The position numbers and the translations under genes were made by a program. Below the pieces are notes generated by a model. It was not told where the DNA came from and did no database searches. It saw only the letters and a program-made list of their open reading frames with translations. From assembly GCA_905235575.1 (NCBI GenBank), contig CAJOLZ010000021.1, positions 1 to 64,000 of the forward strand: DNA of 64,000 nt, written 5' to 3'. The stretch comes from an uncultured Bacteroidaceae bacterium (GTDB lineage Bacteria > Bacteroidota > Bacteroidia > Bacteroidales > Bacteroidaceae). This document shows, one piece after another, positions 52,801 to 61,347 of this stretch (position 1 is its first letter; each line of letters starts with the position of its first letter).

Positions 52801-53940
52801 ATGGGACTTATAGAATTCAGCAAACTGCCGGTCAACACCCTCGTGGGAGCCGACTGGCGCACCTTCAAAACCGTTACTAAGGACCAGCACATTGCTCCAG
52901 AGAAGCGTACGAAGTTTCTTCTGACGAAGGCCATCTGCCGATTGCTCAGTGTCTGTGTGCCTCTGCAGGACCGCAAGTACCGCAAACTCCTGGCCGACAA
53001 GCCCATCGAGAACGACCCGCTCTTCATCGTCGGACACTGGCGATGCGGCACAACCTTTGTGCACAACATCTTTGCGCAGGACAAGCATTTCGGTTACACG
53101 ACCACCTACCAAACCGTGTTCCCGCACTACGTGATGGCTTTGCAGGGGCTCTTCAAACCCACAATGGGATGGCTCATGCCTAACAAACGTCCCACCGACA
53201 ATATGGAACTGGCACCCGACCTGCCTCAGGAAGAGGAGTTCGCACTGAACAACGCATGTCCTTATAACTACTACAATTTCTGGTTCTTCCCCGAGAGAAT
53301 GCAGGAGTATGCCGACCGCTATCTTACTTTCCGCGACATACGTCCCGACGAACTCGAGGAGTTCAAGCAGGCGTTCACCAAGCTGGTCAAGATATCCCTC
53401 TGGAACACGGGAGGTACGCAGTATCTGAGCAAGAACCCGCCACACACAGGCCGTCTGAAAGCGCTCACAGAACTTTTCCCCGATGCCAAGTTTGTCTACC
53501 TCATGCGCAATCCCTATACCGTTTTCGAAAGCACGCGCTCGTTCTTCCTCAACACGATACATCCGCTTGAGCTGCATTCCATTCCGCAGGAACAATTCGA
53601 GCAGAACATACTCCGCAACTACATGGAGCTCTACCATGCCTATAAGGAGCAGAAGCAGTTTGTGCCGAAGGAGAACATCATCGAGGTCAAGTTCGAGGAC
53701 ATAGAGCGCAATCCGCTTGAGATGATAGAAGACATCTACCGTCGTCTGCGCATCCCCGGTTGGGAAGAGGCACGTGCAGACATCACGGCATACATCGAAG
53801 GCAAGAAAGGTTATCGCAAGAACCGTTACGAGTATGACCCGCGTACCATCGAACTGGTGAACGAGCACTGGGGAGAGGTCCTGCAGGACTGGGGCTACGA
53901 AAGGCAGACACCGCCTGCCAACATCGTAGCGGAAAACTGA
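52801..53940 (+). CDS. PAPS-dependent sulfotransferase
   Basis: Transfers sulfate from PAPS to a small acceptor. 379 residues. The 5'-phosphosulfate loop is FIVGHWRCGTTFVHNIFAQD (about residues 75-94). The 3'-phosphate motif is YLMRNPYTVFESTRSFFLNT (about 232-251). VKFEDIERNPLEMIEDIYRR near 300 is the usual late block. No signal peptide; probably cytosolic. It starts 17 bp after cysN. The order cysC-cysD-cysN-sulfotransferase, without cysH, points to sulfation and not assimilation. It recalls the B. thetaiotaomicron locus reported to sulfate cholesterol and related sterols; the acceptor here is not shown. Confidence 0.92.
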   Translation: MGLIEFSKLPVNTLVGADWRTFKTVTKDQHIAPEKRTKFLLTKAICRLLSVCVPLQDRKYRKLLADKPIENDPLFIVGHWRCGTTFVHNIFAQDKHFGYTTTYQTVFPHYVMALQGLFKPTMGWLMPNKRPTDNMELAPDLPQEEEFALNNACPYNYYNFWFFPERMQEYADRYLTFRDIRPDELEEFKQAFTKLVKISLWNTGGTQYLSKNPPHTGRLKALTELFPDAKFVYLMRNPYTVFESTRSFFLNTIHPLELHSIPQEQFEQNILRNYMELYHAYKEQKQFVPKENIIEVKFEDIERNPLEMIEDIYRRLRIPGWEEARADITAYIEGKKGYRKNRYEYDPRTIELVNEHWGEVLQDWGYERQTPPANIVAEN

Positions 53941-54037
53941 TTTTCTCGTCTCACAACACAAAAATTCAAGCTGACAGAAGAAAACGAAACCCAAATTGCC
54001 CCACAAATGCCACTCTTTAGTTGGCAAATTGTCCCCA

Positions 54038-54074
54038 ATAGTCGAAAAAATCCCTTTTTCGACTATTTTTTTCC
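54038..54074 (+). terminator. Terminator of the cys/sulfotransferase operon
   Basis: ATAGTCGAAAAA (54038-54049) pairs perfectly with TTTTTCGACTAT (54055-54066), then seven T's. Confidence 0.9.
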
Positions 54075-54104
54075 CTCTTTTATGCTCACGTAACAATTTT
54101 TTTG

Positions 54105-54112
54105 TATATTTG
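54105..54112 (+). promoter_or_regulatory. -7 element of the putative structured RNA
   Basis: TATATTTG matches TAnnTTTG. No clear -33 box; an AATTTTTTT run precedes it. It lies 39 bp after the previous terminator. Confidence 0.5.
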
Positions 54113-54117
54113 CATCG

Positions 54118-54680
54118 TGATCTAACAACTTAATGTCAAATAAGCCAAAGCGGATGGGGTGAGTAAGTTAGTTTTTTTTAATACTTGCAAAGGGCATAAA
54201 GTCGTGAGACTGCACCGCCCACCCACATATTGTCGTGAGACATAGGAAATTTTCTTTAATGACATTAATGACTTTAATTTTTTTGATTGAATTATATTCA
54301 TAGTTAAAACTCCAGCCCTTGCATTGGACCGTGAGGCTCGGTCTTGGGCTACAAAGCATAGGTGTTTTAGTCGTGAAGACTCGGATACTATGAGTTTGTT
54401 TTCATAGACAGTAAGTCTCTTTTAATAGAGAGATGAATGTTGCACAGAAGATGTTTGAGAGATTTAATTTTCATATTTGATTTAGAATTATATGGTTTAT
54501 TCTTACTCCTCCTCCGTAAAGGCTTTTTAAAATAGAATGAAAAATCTACGACTTTCAGCTGGAAAGTTCGCAAGAAAAACATTTTTAGTCTATAGTTTTG
54601 ACAGTGAGAATTCTTATTACTACTTTACTACACATGAATGAAGGGACGGACTTGTGCCGTCTCTTTTTTTTGTCTGTATG
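54118..54680 (+). ncRNA. Putative large structured RNA, about 560 nt
   Basis: AT-rich, noncoding stretch between a promoter-like box and a terminator. Three hairpins share a GTC-GTGA-GAC plan with a GNRA-type loop (54200-54211, 54231-54242, and a variant with GTGAA at 54369-54380). A nested element at about 54306-54368 pairs AAAACtCC with GGtGTTTT, AGCCC with GGGCT, and GACCG with CGGTC. Further hairpins: CTATGA/TCATAG (54388-54407), TCTCT/AGAGA (about 54415-54432), ACTTTC/GAAAGT (54551-54567). A T8 run at 54172-54179 after TAAGTTAG could end a shorter transcript of about 60 nt. It does not match tmRNA, RNase P or SRP RNA as I know them. Strand is inferred from promoter and terminator. Confidence 0.5.
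54642..54671 (+). terminator. Terminator of the putative structured RNA
   Basis: GGGACGG pairs with CCGTCTC (one G-U pair) around ACTTGTG, then eight T's. Confidence 0.75.
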
Positions 54681-54737
54681 TCTCGGGCTAAGGCTCGCTA
54701 TATCAGGCCATTCCCACCCCGACATCTCGTAGTGAAG

Positions 54738-54827
54738 CCACATGCCGCAGTGCGTCGCACGAAGCAACGTGCTGCGATGGCCTGCGCACCGTGCTGCGAT
54801 GCCTGTAGCACCGTGGTGCGTTTTCGT
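54738..54827. repeat. 22-bp palindromic array, copy H
   Basis: Units start at 54738, 54760, 54782 and 54804. Cores are degenerate (GCCGCAGTGCG, GCAACGTGCTGCG, CGCACCGTGCTGCG); the last, GCACCGTGGTGCG, ends TTTTCG. It lies about 70 bp beyond the terminator of the putative RNA. Confidence 0.82.
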
Positions 54828-54923
54828 AAGGTCCCTTGCAGCCTCTGCCTCACCCTTCTGGGACGAACAGGATCTCCCGATGAGGCGGTCGCTCTTGTCG
54901 TCCTGAGAGACCGATAGGGCAAG

Positions 54924-54953
54924 AAAAAGGGGAACAGCCCTCGGCTGCTCCCC
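54924..54953 (-). terminator. Terminator of the LRR lipoprotein gene
   Basis: GGGGAACAGCC / GGCTGCTCCCC stem with a CTC loop. On the minus strand it is followed by five T's. Confidence 0.8.
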
Positions 54954-55016
54954 GCAATGTCTGTGATGCGCTCAGGCTCTCTTGGAATCCATCTCTGTCG
55001 AGCCCTTTCCGGCTTC

Positions 55017-55874
55017 TTACTTTTTCCAGAAACCGTTGTCGGCAAAGTACTTGCTCTTAGACAGCGGCAGAATTTCGCCGAACTTGCTCCATCCTGCATC
55101 GCCCTGGAACTGAGCCAGGAAGGCATCGGGCACATAGATGGTCGTGGAGGCCTTTGGCGTGCAATTCTTGGGAACGGGGAAAAATTCGGTGCTGAGGATG
55201 TAGACTTTCTTTACGTTCGGACAGTCTGCAAAGTAACCGAACATGCGGTTCTTCATAGCCTGAGGCACACTGAATTCTTCCACAGCCTTACAGCCGGCGA
55301 AGGCATCGTCCTCCAGCTTCTCGAGCGTGATGCCCATCAAAATGCTCTTCAGCGAGGTGCAACCTGCGAAGGCGTTGGCTCTGATCCACCACATGTGGTC
55401 GCCGAAACGCACTTCCTCCAATGACGTACAGCCTTCGAAAGAGCTCAGTCCCACGGTCCAGGTGTCCACCATGAGTTTCTTCAGCGAAGTACAACCTGCG
55501 AAGGCATTGTCGTTGATTACCTTCATTTCGCCTGCAAAGTGGATTGTTTCGAGGTTTGTGCAGCCTTCGAAAGCCGACTCGGCGATGTGCTCTATATGCT
55601 TTGGTACGATTATCTCGCGTATGTTCTCGTTACCCTTGAACTCCTCGGCCTTGATGTCGAGAATCTTGTCGGTGAAACCAATGACGGGCGATGTGGGAAC
55701 GAACTTATCCTTGCGGTGCTGAGCTGTGTAGAAGAATACGTCCTTGTCGGCCTTCTTAGCCTTCTTGGCCTTCTTCTCGGTGGTCTGAGATTGTGTCTCA
55801 CTGCTTTTGCTGCACGATGTTGTCAGCATGGTACACGCGATGAATGCGGTACAAAGAATGACTGTTTTCTTCAT
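55017..55874 (-). CDS. BspA-type leucine-rich-repeat lipoprotein
   Basis: Surface or periplasmic lipoprotein. The lipobox LTTSC places the lipidated cysteine at residue 21. A lysine-rich spacer follows (KKAKKAKKADKD), then about six LRR_5 units of 22-24 residues with the hallmark AFxGCTxLxx(I/L): SAFEGCTNLETIHFAGEMKV, NAFAGCTSLKKLMV, SSFEGCTSLEEVRFGDHMWW, NAFAGCTSLKSILMGITLEK and DAFAGCKAVEEFSVPQ. The end (TTIYVPDAFLAQFQGDAGWS KFGEILPL) is the usual closing block of these proteins. Family members in oral and gut Bacteroidota bind host matrix proteins or other bacteria; the ligand here is unknown. Confidence 0.9.
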   Translation of the reverse strand: MKKTVILCTAFIACTMLTTSCSKSSETQSQTTEKKAKKAKKADKDVFFYTAQHRKDKFVPTSPVIGFTDKILDIKAEEFKGNENIREIIVPKHIEHIAESAFEGCTNLETIHFAGEMKVINDNAFAGCTSLKKLMVDTWTVGLSSFEGCTSLEEVRFGDHMWWIRANAFAGCTSLKSILMGITLEKLEDDAFAGCKAVEEFSVPQAMKNRMFGYFADCPNVKKVYILSTEFFPVPKNCTPKASTTIYVPDAFLAQFQGDAGWSKFGEILPLSKSKYFADNGFWKK

Positions 55875-55980
55875 GTATTTATTGTTTTATAGGGTTTGAC
55901 TATGTAAAAGTAGGTATTTTATTTCATATCTCGGAACTTTTCGGATATTTTTTCTGTGGATTAGGCATCATTCCACGGTG

Positions 55981-56559
55981 TTAGAGAAGCAGGAAACCAG
56001 CGGCTCCGCATAGCAGGATGATGCGTATGGCGCCCAAATGGTACACCTGCTGACTGATGAAGGCAAACAGGAAAAGGAGCAGACTTACGGTGAATCGCCA
56101 GGGGTCTTCGGTGCGAATTCCGAAGTTCTCGGCGTTCATCAGCAGCAATGCCGCCGCTGCCAACAGGCCCACCACAGCCGGCCGAAGCGCGGAGAAAACA
56201 CTTTCCACAGCGTGGTTGTGACGATAGTGCAGTAGGAAGCGACTAATGACAATCATCAGCACAAAACTGGGAAGCACCAAGGCGAAAGTGGCCAGGAAAC
56301 TGCCCAGAAAGCCCCACCCCGGAGCCCATCCCGCGTTCACTACGCTGGTATAACCTACATAGGTGGCGCAGTTGATGCCAATGGGACCTGGTGTACTCTG
56401 GCTCACAGCCACGATGTCGGTGAACTCGCCCATCGTCATCCACTGATAGCGTGTGACGATTTCTGCTTGAATCATCGAAAGCATCGCATAACCGCCGCCA
56501 AATCCCAGCAGCCCGATGACGAAGAATGTCCAGAAGAGACGTAACAGAAGCAGTGCCAT
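55981..56559 (-). CDS. Chromate-type transporter, half-size (second of pair)
   Basis: 192 residues, one ChrA domain with about six membrane helices. The family motif FGGGYAMLSMI lies at 20-30, then VAVSQSTPGPIGINCATYVG near 50-69 and LPSFVLMIVIS. Half-size ChrA proteins work as pairs of opposite topology. This gene lies 8 bp after the other half. In anaerobes the physiological ion is often unclear, so chromate is a family name only. Confidence 0.9.
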   Translation of the reverse strand: MALLLLRLFWTFFVIGLLGFGGGYAMLSMIQAEIVTRYQWMTMGEFTDIVAVSQSTPGPIGINCATYVGYTSVVNAGWAPGWGFLGSFLATFALVLPSFVLMIVISRFLLHYRHNHAVESVFSALRPAVVGLLAAAALLLMNAENFGIRTEDPWRFTVSLLLFLFAFISQQVYHLGAIRIILLCGAAGFLLL

Positions 56560-56567
56560 CTCGCAAC

Positions 56568-57104
56568 CTATTCCTTTATATATTGACCATAGATATATCC
56601 GCCGATGCCGGCCGCAAGTATCACGTATATCGGACTTACACCCAGGAGCCAGATGAGAAGTGCCGAAACGATGGGAATCCAGATGTTGTAACGCGACAGC
56701 TGCGAACGCCGTGCCATGCGGAAGACGGGAGCCGCAATGAGTGCCACTACGGCAGGACGTATGCCGCGGAAGATTCGCTCCACCACCCAGTTATCTCTGA
56801 AGTGGCGAAACAGAATTGCAATGCACAGGATGATGATGAAGGACGGAAGCACCGTGCCAAGCGTAGAACATACAGCCCCGCGCATGCCACGTTGCCTGTA
56901 TCCGATGAAAATACTGATGTTCACCGCAAAAATGCCAGGGCAAGACTGTGCAACGGCAATGAGGTCGAGCAGTTCGTCCTGCGTGGCCCAAGCCTTGCGA
57001 TGCACCACCATCTCCTCGATGAGCGGTATCATAGCATATCCTCCTCCGATGGTGAAAAGACCAATGCGGAAGAATGTTCTAAAGAGGTCAAGGCTTTCTT
57101 TCAT
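56568..57104 (-). CDS. Chromate-type transporter, half-size (first of pair)
   Basis: 178 residues, one ChrA domain: FRIGLFTIGGGYAMIPLIEE, LIAVAQSCPGIFAVNISIFI, GTVLPSFIIILCIAILFRHF, then RPAVVALIAAPVFRM and a C-terminal hairpin. It forms an operon with the other half. It lies 75 bp after purL on the same strand and may be part of a longer transcript. Confidence 0.9.
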   Translation of the reverse strand: MKESLDLFRTFFRIGLFTIGGGYAMIPLIEEMVVHRKAWATQDELLDLIAVAQSCPGIFAVNISIFIGYRQRGMRGAVCSTLGTVLPSFIIILCIAILFRHFRDNWVVERIFRGIRPAVVALIAAPVFRMARRSQLSRYNIWIPIVSALLIWLLGVSPIYVILAAGIGGYIYGQYIKE

Positions 57105-57179
57105 CGCTTTTCAGTGTCTTGCAGTTGGGAGCAAGGGCAGTCTGCATCTCTTGAGACAGCCCTCGCAAGCCTGCGGCTG

Positions 57180-60100
57180 CTATGCCTTGCGTATGGCCTC
57201 CACCCACTTTCGGGCATTCACAAAGGCCTCTATCCACGGCGTCACCTCGTCTTTCAGGTTGCGCTCTGCTGGATAGAACCCGCATTGCCATGGGAAGAAA
57301 GCACGCTCCAGATGCGGCATCATGGCCAGATGACGGCCGTCGGACGAGCAGATGCCTGCAGCCGAATAGTCGCTGCCGTTGGGATTTGCAGGATAACCAT
57401 CGTAGCTGTACCTGAGCACCACGTTGTAGTCACGCTCGGAGCCCGGCAGATGGAACTTGCCCTCTCCGTGAGCCACCCATATTCCAAGCTCGCTTCCGGT
57501 GAGACTTTCCATGAGCACGCTGCTGTTCGGTTCTACCTTCACGCCAACGAAACCCGATTCGAACTTATGCGAGTCGTTGTGCAACATTTTCGGCTTCTCG
57601 CTGCCAGAGGCTTCGGCATCGGTTTTCCTACCTACCAGCCCCAGTTCCACCATAAGCTGGCATCCGTTGCAAACACCCAACGAGAGCGTGTCGGGACGCG
57701 CATAGAAGCGGTCCAGAGCCTCTTTGGCCTTCGGATTGAAGAGGAATGCACCGGCCCATCCCTTGGCAGAACCGAGCACGTCGCTGTTGGAGAAGCCTCC
57801 GCAGAATACGATGAAGTTGATGTCGTCCAGTGTCTCACGGCCTGATATGAGGTCGGTCATCATCACGTCTTTTACGTCGAAACCGGCCAGATAAAGCATG
57901 TAGGCCATTTCTCTCTCGCCGTTGGTGCCCTTCTCTCTTATTATGGCAGCGCGTGTCCCCGTCGGAGTGCGGCGGTCCGGACTTATGCCGAACTGCTTCA
58001 GCTGACCAGAGAAGCCGGGGAGGAAACGCCAATGGAGCGGCTGTCGGCCATAGTTGGAGAAGCGTTCGTCGGCTTTCCCGTTCATGCTCTGCTTGCGGTC
58101 GAGCAGACGCGAAGAGTTGTACCAGACATCGCGCAACAGGTCGATGTCGAGCGTTTTCTCGAAGCCATCCTTGCGGAGTCGCAGCTGACGTCCTGTGCAA
58201 GGTACTCCGATATAGGCATAACCAACGCCAGCCTCGTCCATAATCTTTTTGAAGGAAGCCTCGTCACGGTCTGCCACTTGCACCACTACACCCGGATTCT
58301 CGGCAAAGAGAATCTTGATAATGTCGTCGCTTTCGAATGAGTTGAGGTTCACTTTAGCACCGCCGTCGGTGTTTGCAAAGCACATCTCGAGCAGGCAAGT
58401 CACCAGTCCACCGGCACTCACGTCATGCCCTGCGAGAATCAGTCCGCGGCCGATGCAGTCCTGCAATGCTTGGAAAGCGTCGCGGAAGTATTCTGCATTT
58501 GTCACCGTAGGCACATCGTCGCCCACCTTACCTTGGGTCTGTGCAAAGGCACTGCCTCCGAGGCGCAGGGTGTCGAACGAGAAGTCGATATGATAAAGCG
58601 AACTCTTCGGTTCTCGTGCCATGACAGGCGATACCACTCTTCGGATGTCTTCGACCTGAGCACCGCTGGAGACGATGACCGTTCCAGGCGAGATAACCTT
58701 CTGTCCGTCGGGATACTTCTGAGTCATGCTGAGTGAATCCTTACCCGTCGGAACATTGATTCCCAACTCGCAGCAGAACGTCGACAAAGCCTCCACAGCG
58801 CTGTAGAGACGAGCATCCTCGCCACGTTGGGCCCTGCAAGGCCACATCCAGTTGGCCGAAAGGCTCACACCGTCGAGGCCACCTACAAGAGGAGCCCAAA
58901 CGATATTGGTGAGCGACTCGGCAACAGCCAGCACCGAGCCGGCAGCTGCATTGGCCAGACCAGCCTGAGGCGCATGACCCAGTGCTGTCGCGATGCCCTT
59001 GCGTCCACGATAATCAAGGGCCACCACACCGCAGTCCGAGAGAGGCAATTGCAGTTCGCCCTGACACTGCTGGCGTGCGACCTTGCCCGTCACCGAGCGG
59101 TCCACCTTGTTCGTCAGCCAGTCCTTACAAGCCACAGCCTCCAGACGCAACACCTGAGCGATATATTTGTCCAGTTCCTCCTCATTATATGTAACATCCT
59201 CATAGTGCCGCACCACTGTCTCGTCCGTCATCACCGTCTTCGGAGAGTGACCGAACATCTGTGCCACGTCGAGGTCAAAGGGTCGTGTTCCGTCACCCTG
59301 TTCGAACGCAAAGTGAGCATCGCCCGTCGTTTCGCCCACTACGTAAAGCGGAGCGCGTTCGCGTTCGGCAATCTGGCGGACATGTTCTATGTGTCGTTCG
59401 TCAATCAAGAGACCCATGCGCTCCTGGCTCTCGTTTGCGATAATCTCCTTCGCCGAGAGCGTCGGGTCGCCGATGGGCAGTTTCGTCATATCGACAAGGC
59501 CACCGCACTCTTCCACAAGTTCCGAGAGACAGTTCACATGGCCGGCCGAGCCATGGTCGTGAATAGAAACCACAGGGTTCACTTCCTCCTCGCAGAGCGC
59601 GCGCACCAGGTTGTTGGCACGTTTCTGCATCTCGGGGTTAGCGCGCTGCACTGCATTCAGTTCGATGCCGCTGCTGTATCTGCCCGTTTCCACACTCGAG
59701 ACACTTCCGCCGCCCAGGCCGATGCGGTAGTTGTCACCGCCTACGACCACAATCTTGTTACCCTTCTGCGGAGTACCTTTCAGGCAGTCGCGCTTCGTAC
59801 CGTAACCCACGCCGCCAGCCAGCATGATGACCTTGTCGTAGGCGTAGGGGACATCCTCCTCCCGATGCTCGAATGTCAGCACCGATCCGCAGATGAGCGG
59901 CTGGCCGAACTTGTTGCCGAAGTCGCTCGCACCGTTCGATGCCTTGATAAGAATCTGCTCCGGTGTCTGATAGAGCCACTGGCGCACCGGCAGCAACTGC
60001 TCCCAGGCGCGGTCTTCCTCCGTGCGAGGATAGCTCGTCATATAGACAGCAGTGCCTGCGATGGGCCACGAACCAGTGCCGCCACCCATACGGTCGCGAA

Positions 60101-60908
60101 TCTCGCCACCCGTTCCCGTGCTCGCACCGTTGAACGGCTCAACCGTGGTCGGGAAGTTATGTGTCTCCGCCTTCAGGCTGATGACACTCTCAATGTCGCG
60201 CACCTCGAAGTAGTCGCTCTTGCTGTGGTCTCGCGGAGCAAACTGCTCCACCACGGGACCCTGTGCAAAAGCCACGTTGTCCTTGTATGCCGATATAATC
60301 TGGTGAGGATTCTCCTGCGTCGTCCGCTTGATCATCTGGAAGAGGCTGCTCTCCTTCTCCTCACCGTCTATGATAAAGGTACCCCCGAAAATTTTGTGGC
60401 GACAGTGCTCGCTGTTTATCTGGGCAAAGCCGAACACCTCGCTGTCCGTCAGCTTGCGTCCCAGCTGAGCCTCCACGTCGTGCAGGTAGCCAATCTCCTC
60501 GGGCGAGAGTGCCAGACCCTCCTCCTCGTTGTATTCCTCCAGATTCTCGATGTGTCGGATAGGCGCAGGTTTGATGTCGGTCGTGAAGATGCGTTGGTCC
60601 AGACCCTTATACAGGCGTTGCAGCATCGGGTCGTACTCGGCATCGGCACCGCTCACGGGGAAATACTCCTCGATGCGCGTAATGCCCTTGAGCGCCATGT
60701 TCTGGGTAATCTCCACTGCATTGGTGCTCCACGGCGTAATCATTTCGCGGCGCGGACCCACGAAGTAACCCTCCACCGAGTCGGTGTCCACGAGGGTAGC
60801 CCCACCGTATAGCCAGAAGAGTTTCTCGAGTTCCTCGGATGCGAGCTTATGGTCACACTCCGTAGCGATGAGGCTGCCGGCAGGGGTTTGGAAGAAAGTA
60901 ATCATCAT
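57180..60908 (-). CDS. purL: Phosphoribosylformylglycinamidine synthase
   Basis: Single-chain FGAM synthase of de novo purine synthesis, 1242 residues from MMITFFQTPAGSLIATECDH. The alternative start one codon later is equivalent, and the longer frame lies in the promoter. N-domain and linker 1-210. ATP-binding core: QINSEHCRHKIFGGTF and KAETHNFPTTVEPFNGASTG TGGEIRD, GVGYGTKRDCLKG, SIHDHGSAGHVNCLSELVEE. The second half-barrel has GHDVSAGGLVTCLLEM. The C-terminal glutamine amidotransferase begins about 990 with VCNGCQLMVELGL (nucleophile cysteine). Its catalytic His-Glu should lie in the last 60 residues (HLAMMPHLERAFFPWQCGF, with H and E). Confidence 0.97.
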   Translation of the reverse strand: MMITFFQTPAGSLIATECDHKLASEELEKLFWLYGGATLVDTDSVEGYFVGPRREMITPWSTNAVEITQNMALKGITRIEEYFPVSGADAEYDPMLQRLYKGLDQRIFTTDIKPAPIRHIENLEEYNEEEGLALSPEEIGYLHDVEAQLGRKLTDSEVFGFAQINSEHCRHKIFGGTFIIDGEEKESSLFQMIKRTTQENPHQIISAYKDNVAFAQGPVVEQFAPRDHSKSDYFEVRDIESVISLKAETHNFPTTVEPFNGASTGTGGEIRDRMGGGTGSWPIAGTAVYMTSYPRTEEDRAWEQLLPVRQWLYQTPEQILIKASNGASDFGNKFGQPLICGSVLTFEHREEDVPYAYDKVIMLAGGVGYGTKRDCLKGTPQKGNKIVVVGGDNYRIGLGGGSVSSVETGRYSSGIELNAVQRANPEMQKRANNLVRALCEEEVNPVVSIHDHGSAGHVNCLSELVEECGGLVDMTKLPIGDPTLSAKEIIANESQERMGLLIDERHIEHVRQIAERERAPLYVVGETTGDAHFAFEQGDGTRPFDLDVAQMFGHSPKTVMTDETVVRHYEDVTYNEEELDKYIAQVLRLEAVACKDWLTNKVDRSVTGKVARQQCQGELQLPLSDCGVVALDYRGRKGIATALGHAPQAGLANAAAGSVLAVAESLTNIVWAPLVGGLDGVSLSANWMWPCRAQRGEDARLYSAVEALSTFCCELGINVPTGKDSLSMTQKYPDGQKVISPGTVIVSSGAQVEDIRRVVSPVMAREPKSSLYHIDFSFDTLRLGGSAFAQTQGKVGDDVPTVTNAEYFRDAFQALQDCIGRGLILAGHDVSAGGLVTCLLEMCFANTDGGAKVNLNSFESDDIIKILFAENPGVVVQVADRDEASFKKIMDEAGVGYAYIGVPCTGRQLRLRKDGFEKTLDIDLLRDVWYNSSRLLDRKQSMNGKADERFSNYGRQPLHWRFLPGFSGQLKQFGISPDRRTPTGTRAAIIREKGTNGEREMAYMLYLAGFDVKDVMMTDLISGRETLDDINFIVFCGGFSNSDVLGSAKGWAGAFLFNPKAKEALDRFYARPDTLSLGVCNGCQLMVELGLVGRKTDAEASGSEKPKMLHNDSHKFESGFVGVKVEPNSSVLMESLTGSELGIWVAHGEGKFHLPGSERDYNVVLRYSYDGYPANPNGSDYSAAGICSSDGRHLAMMPHLERAFFPWQCGFYPAERNLKDEVTPWIEAFVNARKWVEAIRKA

Positions 60909-60938
60909 GTCTTGAAAGAGGTTTTTTAATTCCAACTG

Positions 60939-60969
60939 CAAAGTTACGAATAAGTGAGCAAAATGCAAA
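60939..60969 (-). promoter_or_regulatory. purL: purL promoter
   Basis: Minus strand: TTTG (60966-60969), 19 bp, TAACTTTG (60939-60946). Leader about 25 nt. Confidence 0.8.
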
Positions 60970-61098
60970 CGAAAACATTATTTTTCAATTTGCATTTTCG
61001 AACCGATGGAGCAGCGAGGGCCATTGAGCTTGCTCGGATGGCCGAGTCGTGACAGAGGAAGACGAAGTCAATGAGAGTAAGTTCGACCGAAGGTCAGA

Positions 61099-61118
61099 GT
61101 TACGAATAAGTGAGCAAA
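61099..61118. repeat. Duplicate of the purL promoter segment
   Basis: Twenty bases beginning GTTACGAATAAGTGAG are identical to 60943-60962, 156 bp apart. The flanks keep some similarity (aCAAAaTGaAAACG versus TGCAAACGAAAAC). Confidence 0.7.
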
Positions 61119-61172
61119 GTACAAAATGAAAACGTGTTTCGTTTTGTGGCATTCCGACCAATCACTATCAAA

Positions 61173-61262
61173 AAACGCACCGTGTTGCGACGGGCGTCGC
61201 AGCGTGGTGCGTTGGCTGTCGCAGCGTGGTGCGTCGTTTGTCGCACTGCGGTGCGTTGGGGG
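61173..61262. repeat. 22-bp palindromic array, copy I
   Basis: Units start at 61173, 61195, 61217 and 61239. The first begins AAACGCACCGTG; two middle units have CGCAGCGTGGTGCG; the last has CGCACTGCGGTGCG then TTGGGG. It lies about 86 bp beyond the DUF5723 gene stop. Confidence 0.92.
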
Positions 61263-61347
61263 TGTGCTGTTCTTCAACACCCACTGACGTGGGCAGAAGC
61301 AGCAAAGCCGAGCGGTGTGGGCTGTCCCCTCGGTCTGTATCGTGGAC

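Larger units (their letters stand above)
53941..55016. other. 1.08-kb intergenic region with structured elements
   Basis: It holds, in order, the cys operon terminator (54038-54074), an AT-rich hairpin-rich stretch that looks like a large RNA (54118-54680), repeat copy H (54738-54827), and the terminator of the LRR gene (54924-54953). No protein gene is convincing; the minus-strand frame 54388-54582 runs across the hairpins. Confidence 0.6.
60909..61347. other. 439-bp region between purL and the DUF5723 gene
   Basis: It holds the purL promoter (60939-60969), a second copy of part of that promoter region (61099-61118), and repeat copy I (61173-61262). No purine riboswitch consensus is visible in the short purL leader. 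No gene is seen. Confidence 0.6.

Noticed and set aside
54388..54582. 64-codon minus-strand frame
   Set aside because: Very AT-rich, made of low-complexity K/S/L residues, and crosses several hairpins of the putative RNA.
58827..60812. 661-codon open frame on the plus strand
   Set aside because: Antisense to purL. Long only because high-GC coding sequence lacks stops on the other strand.
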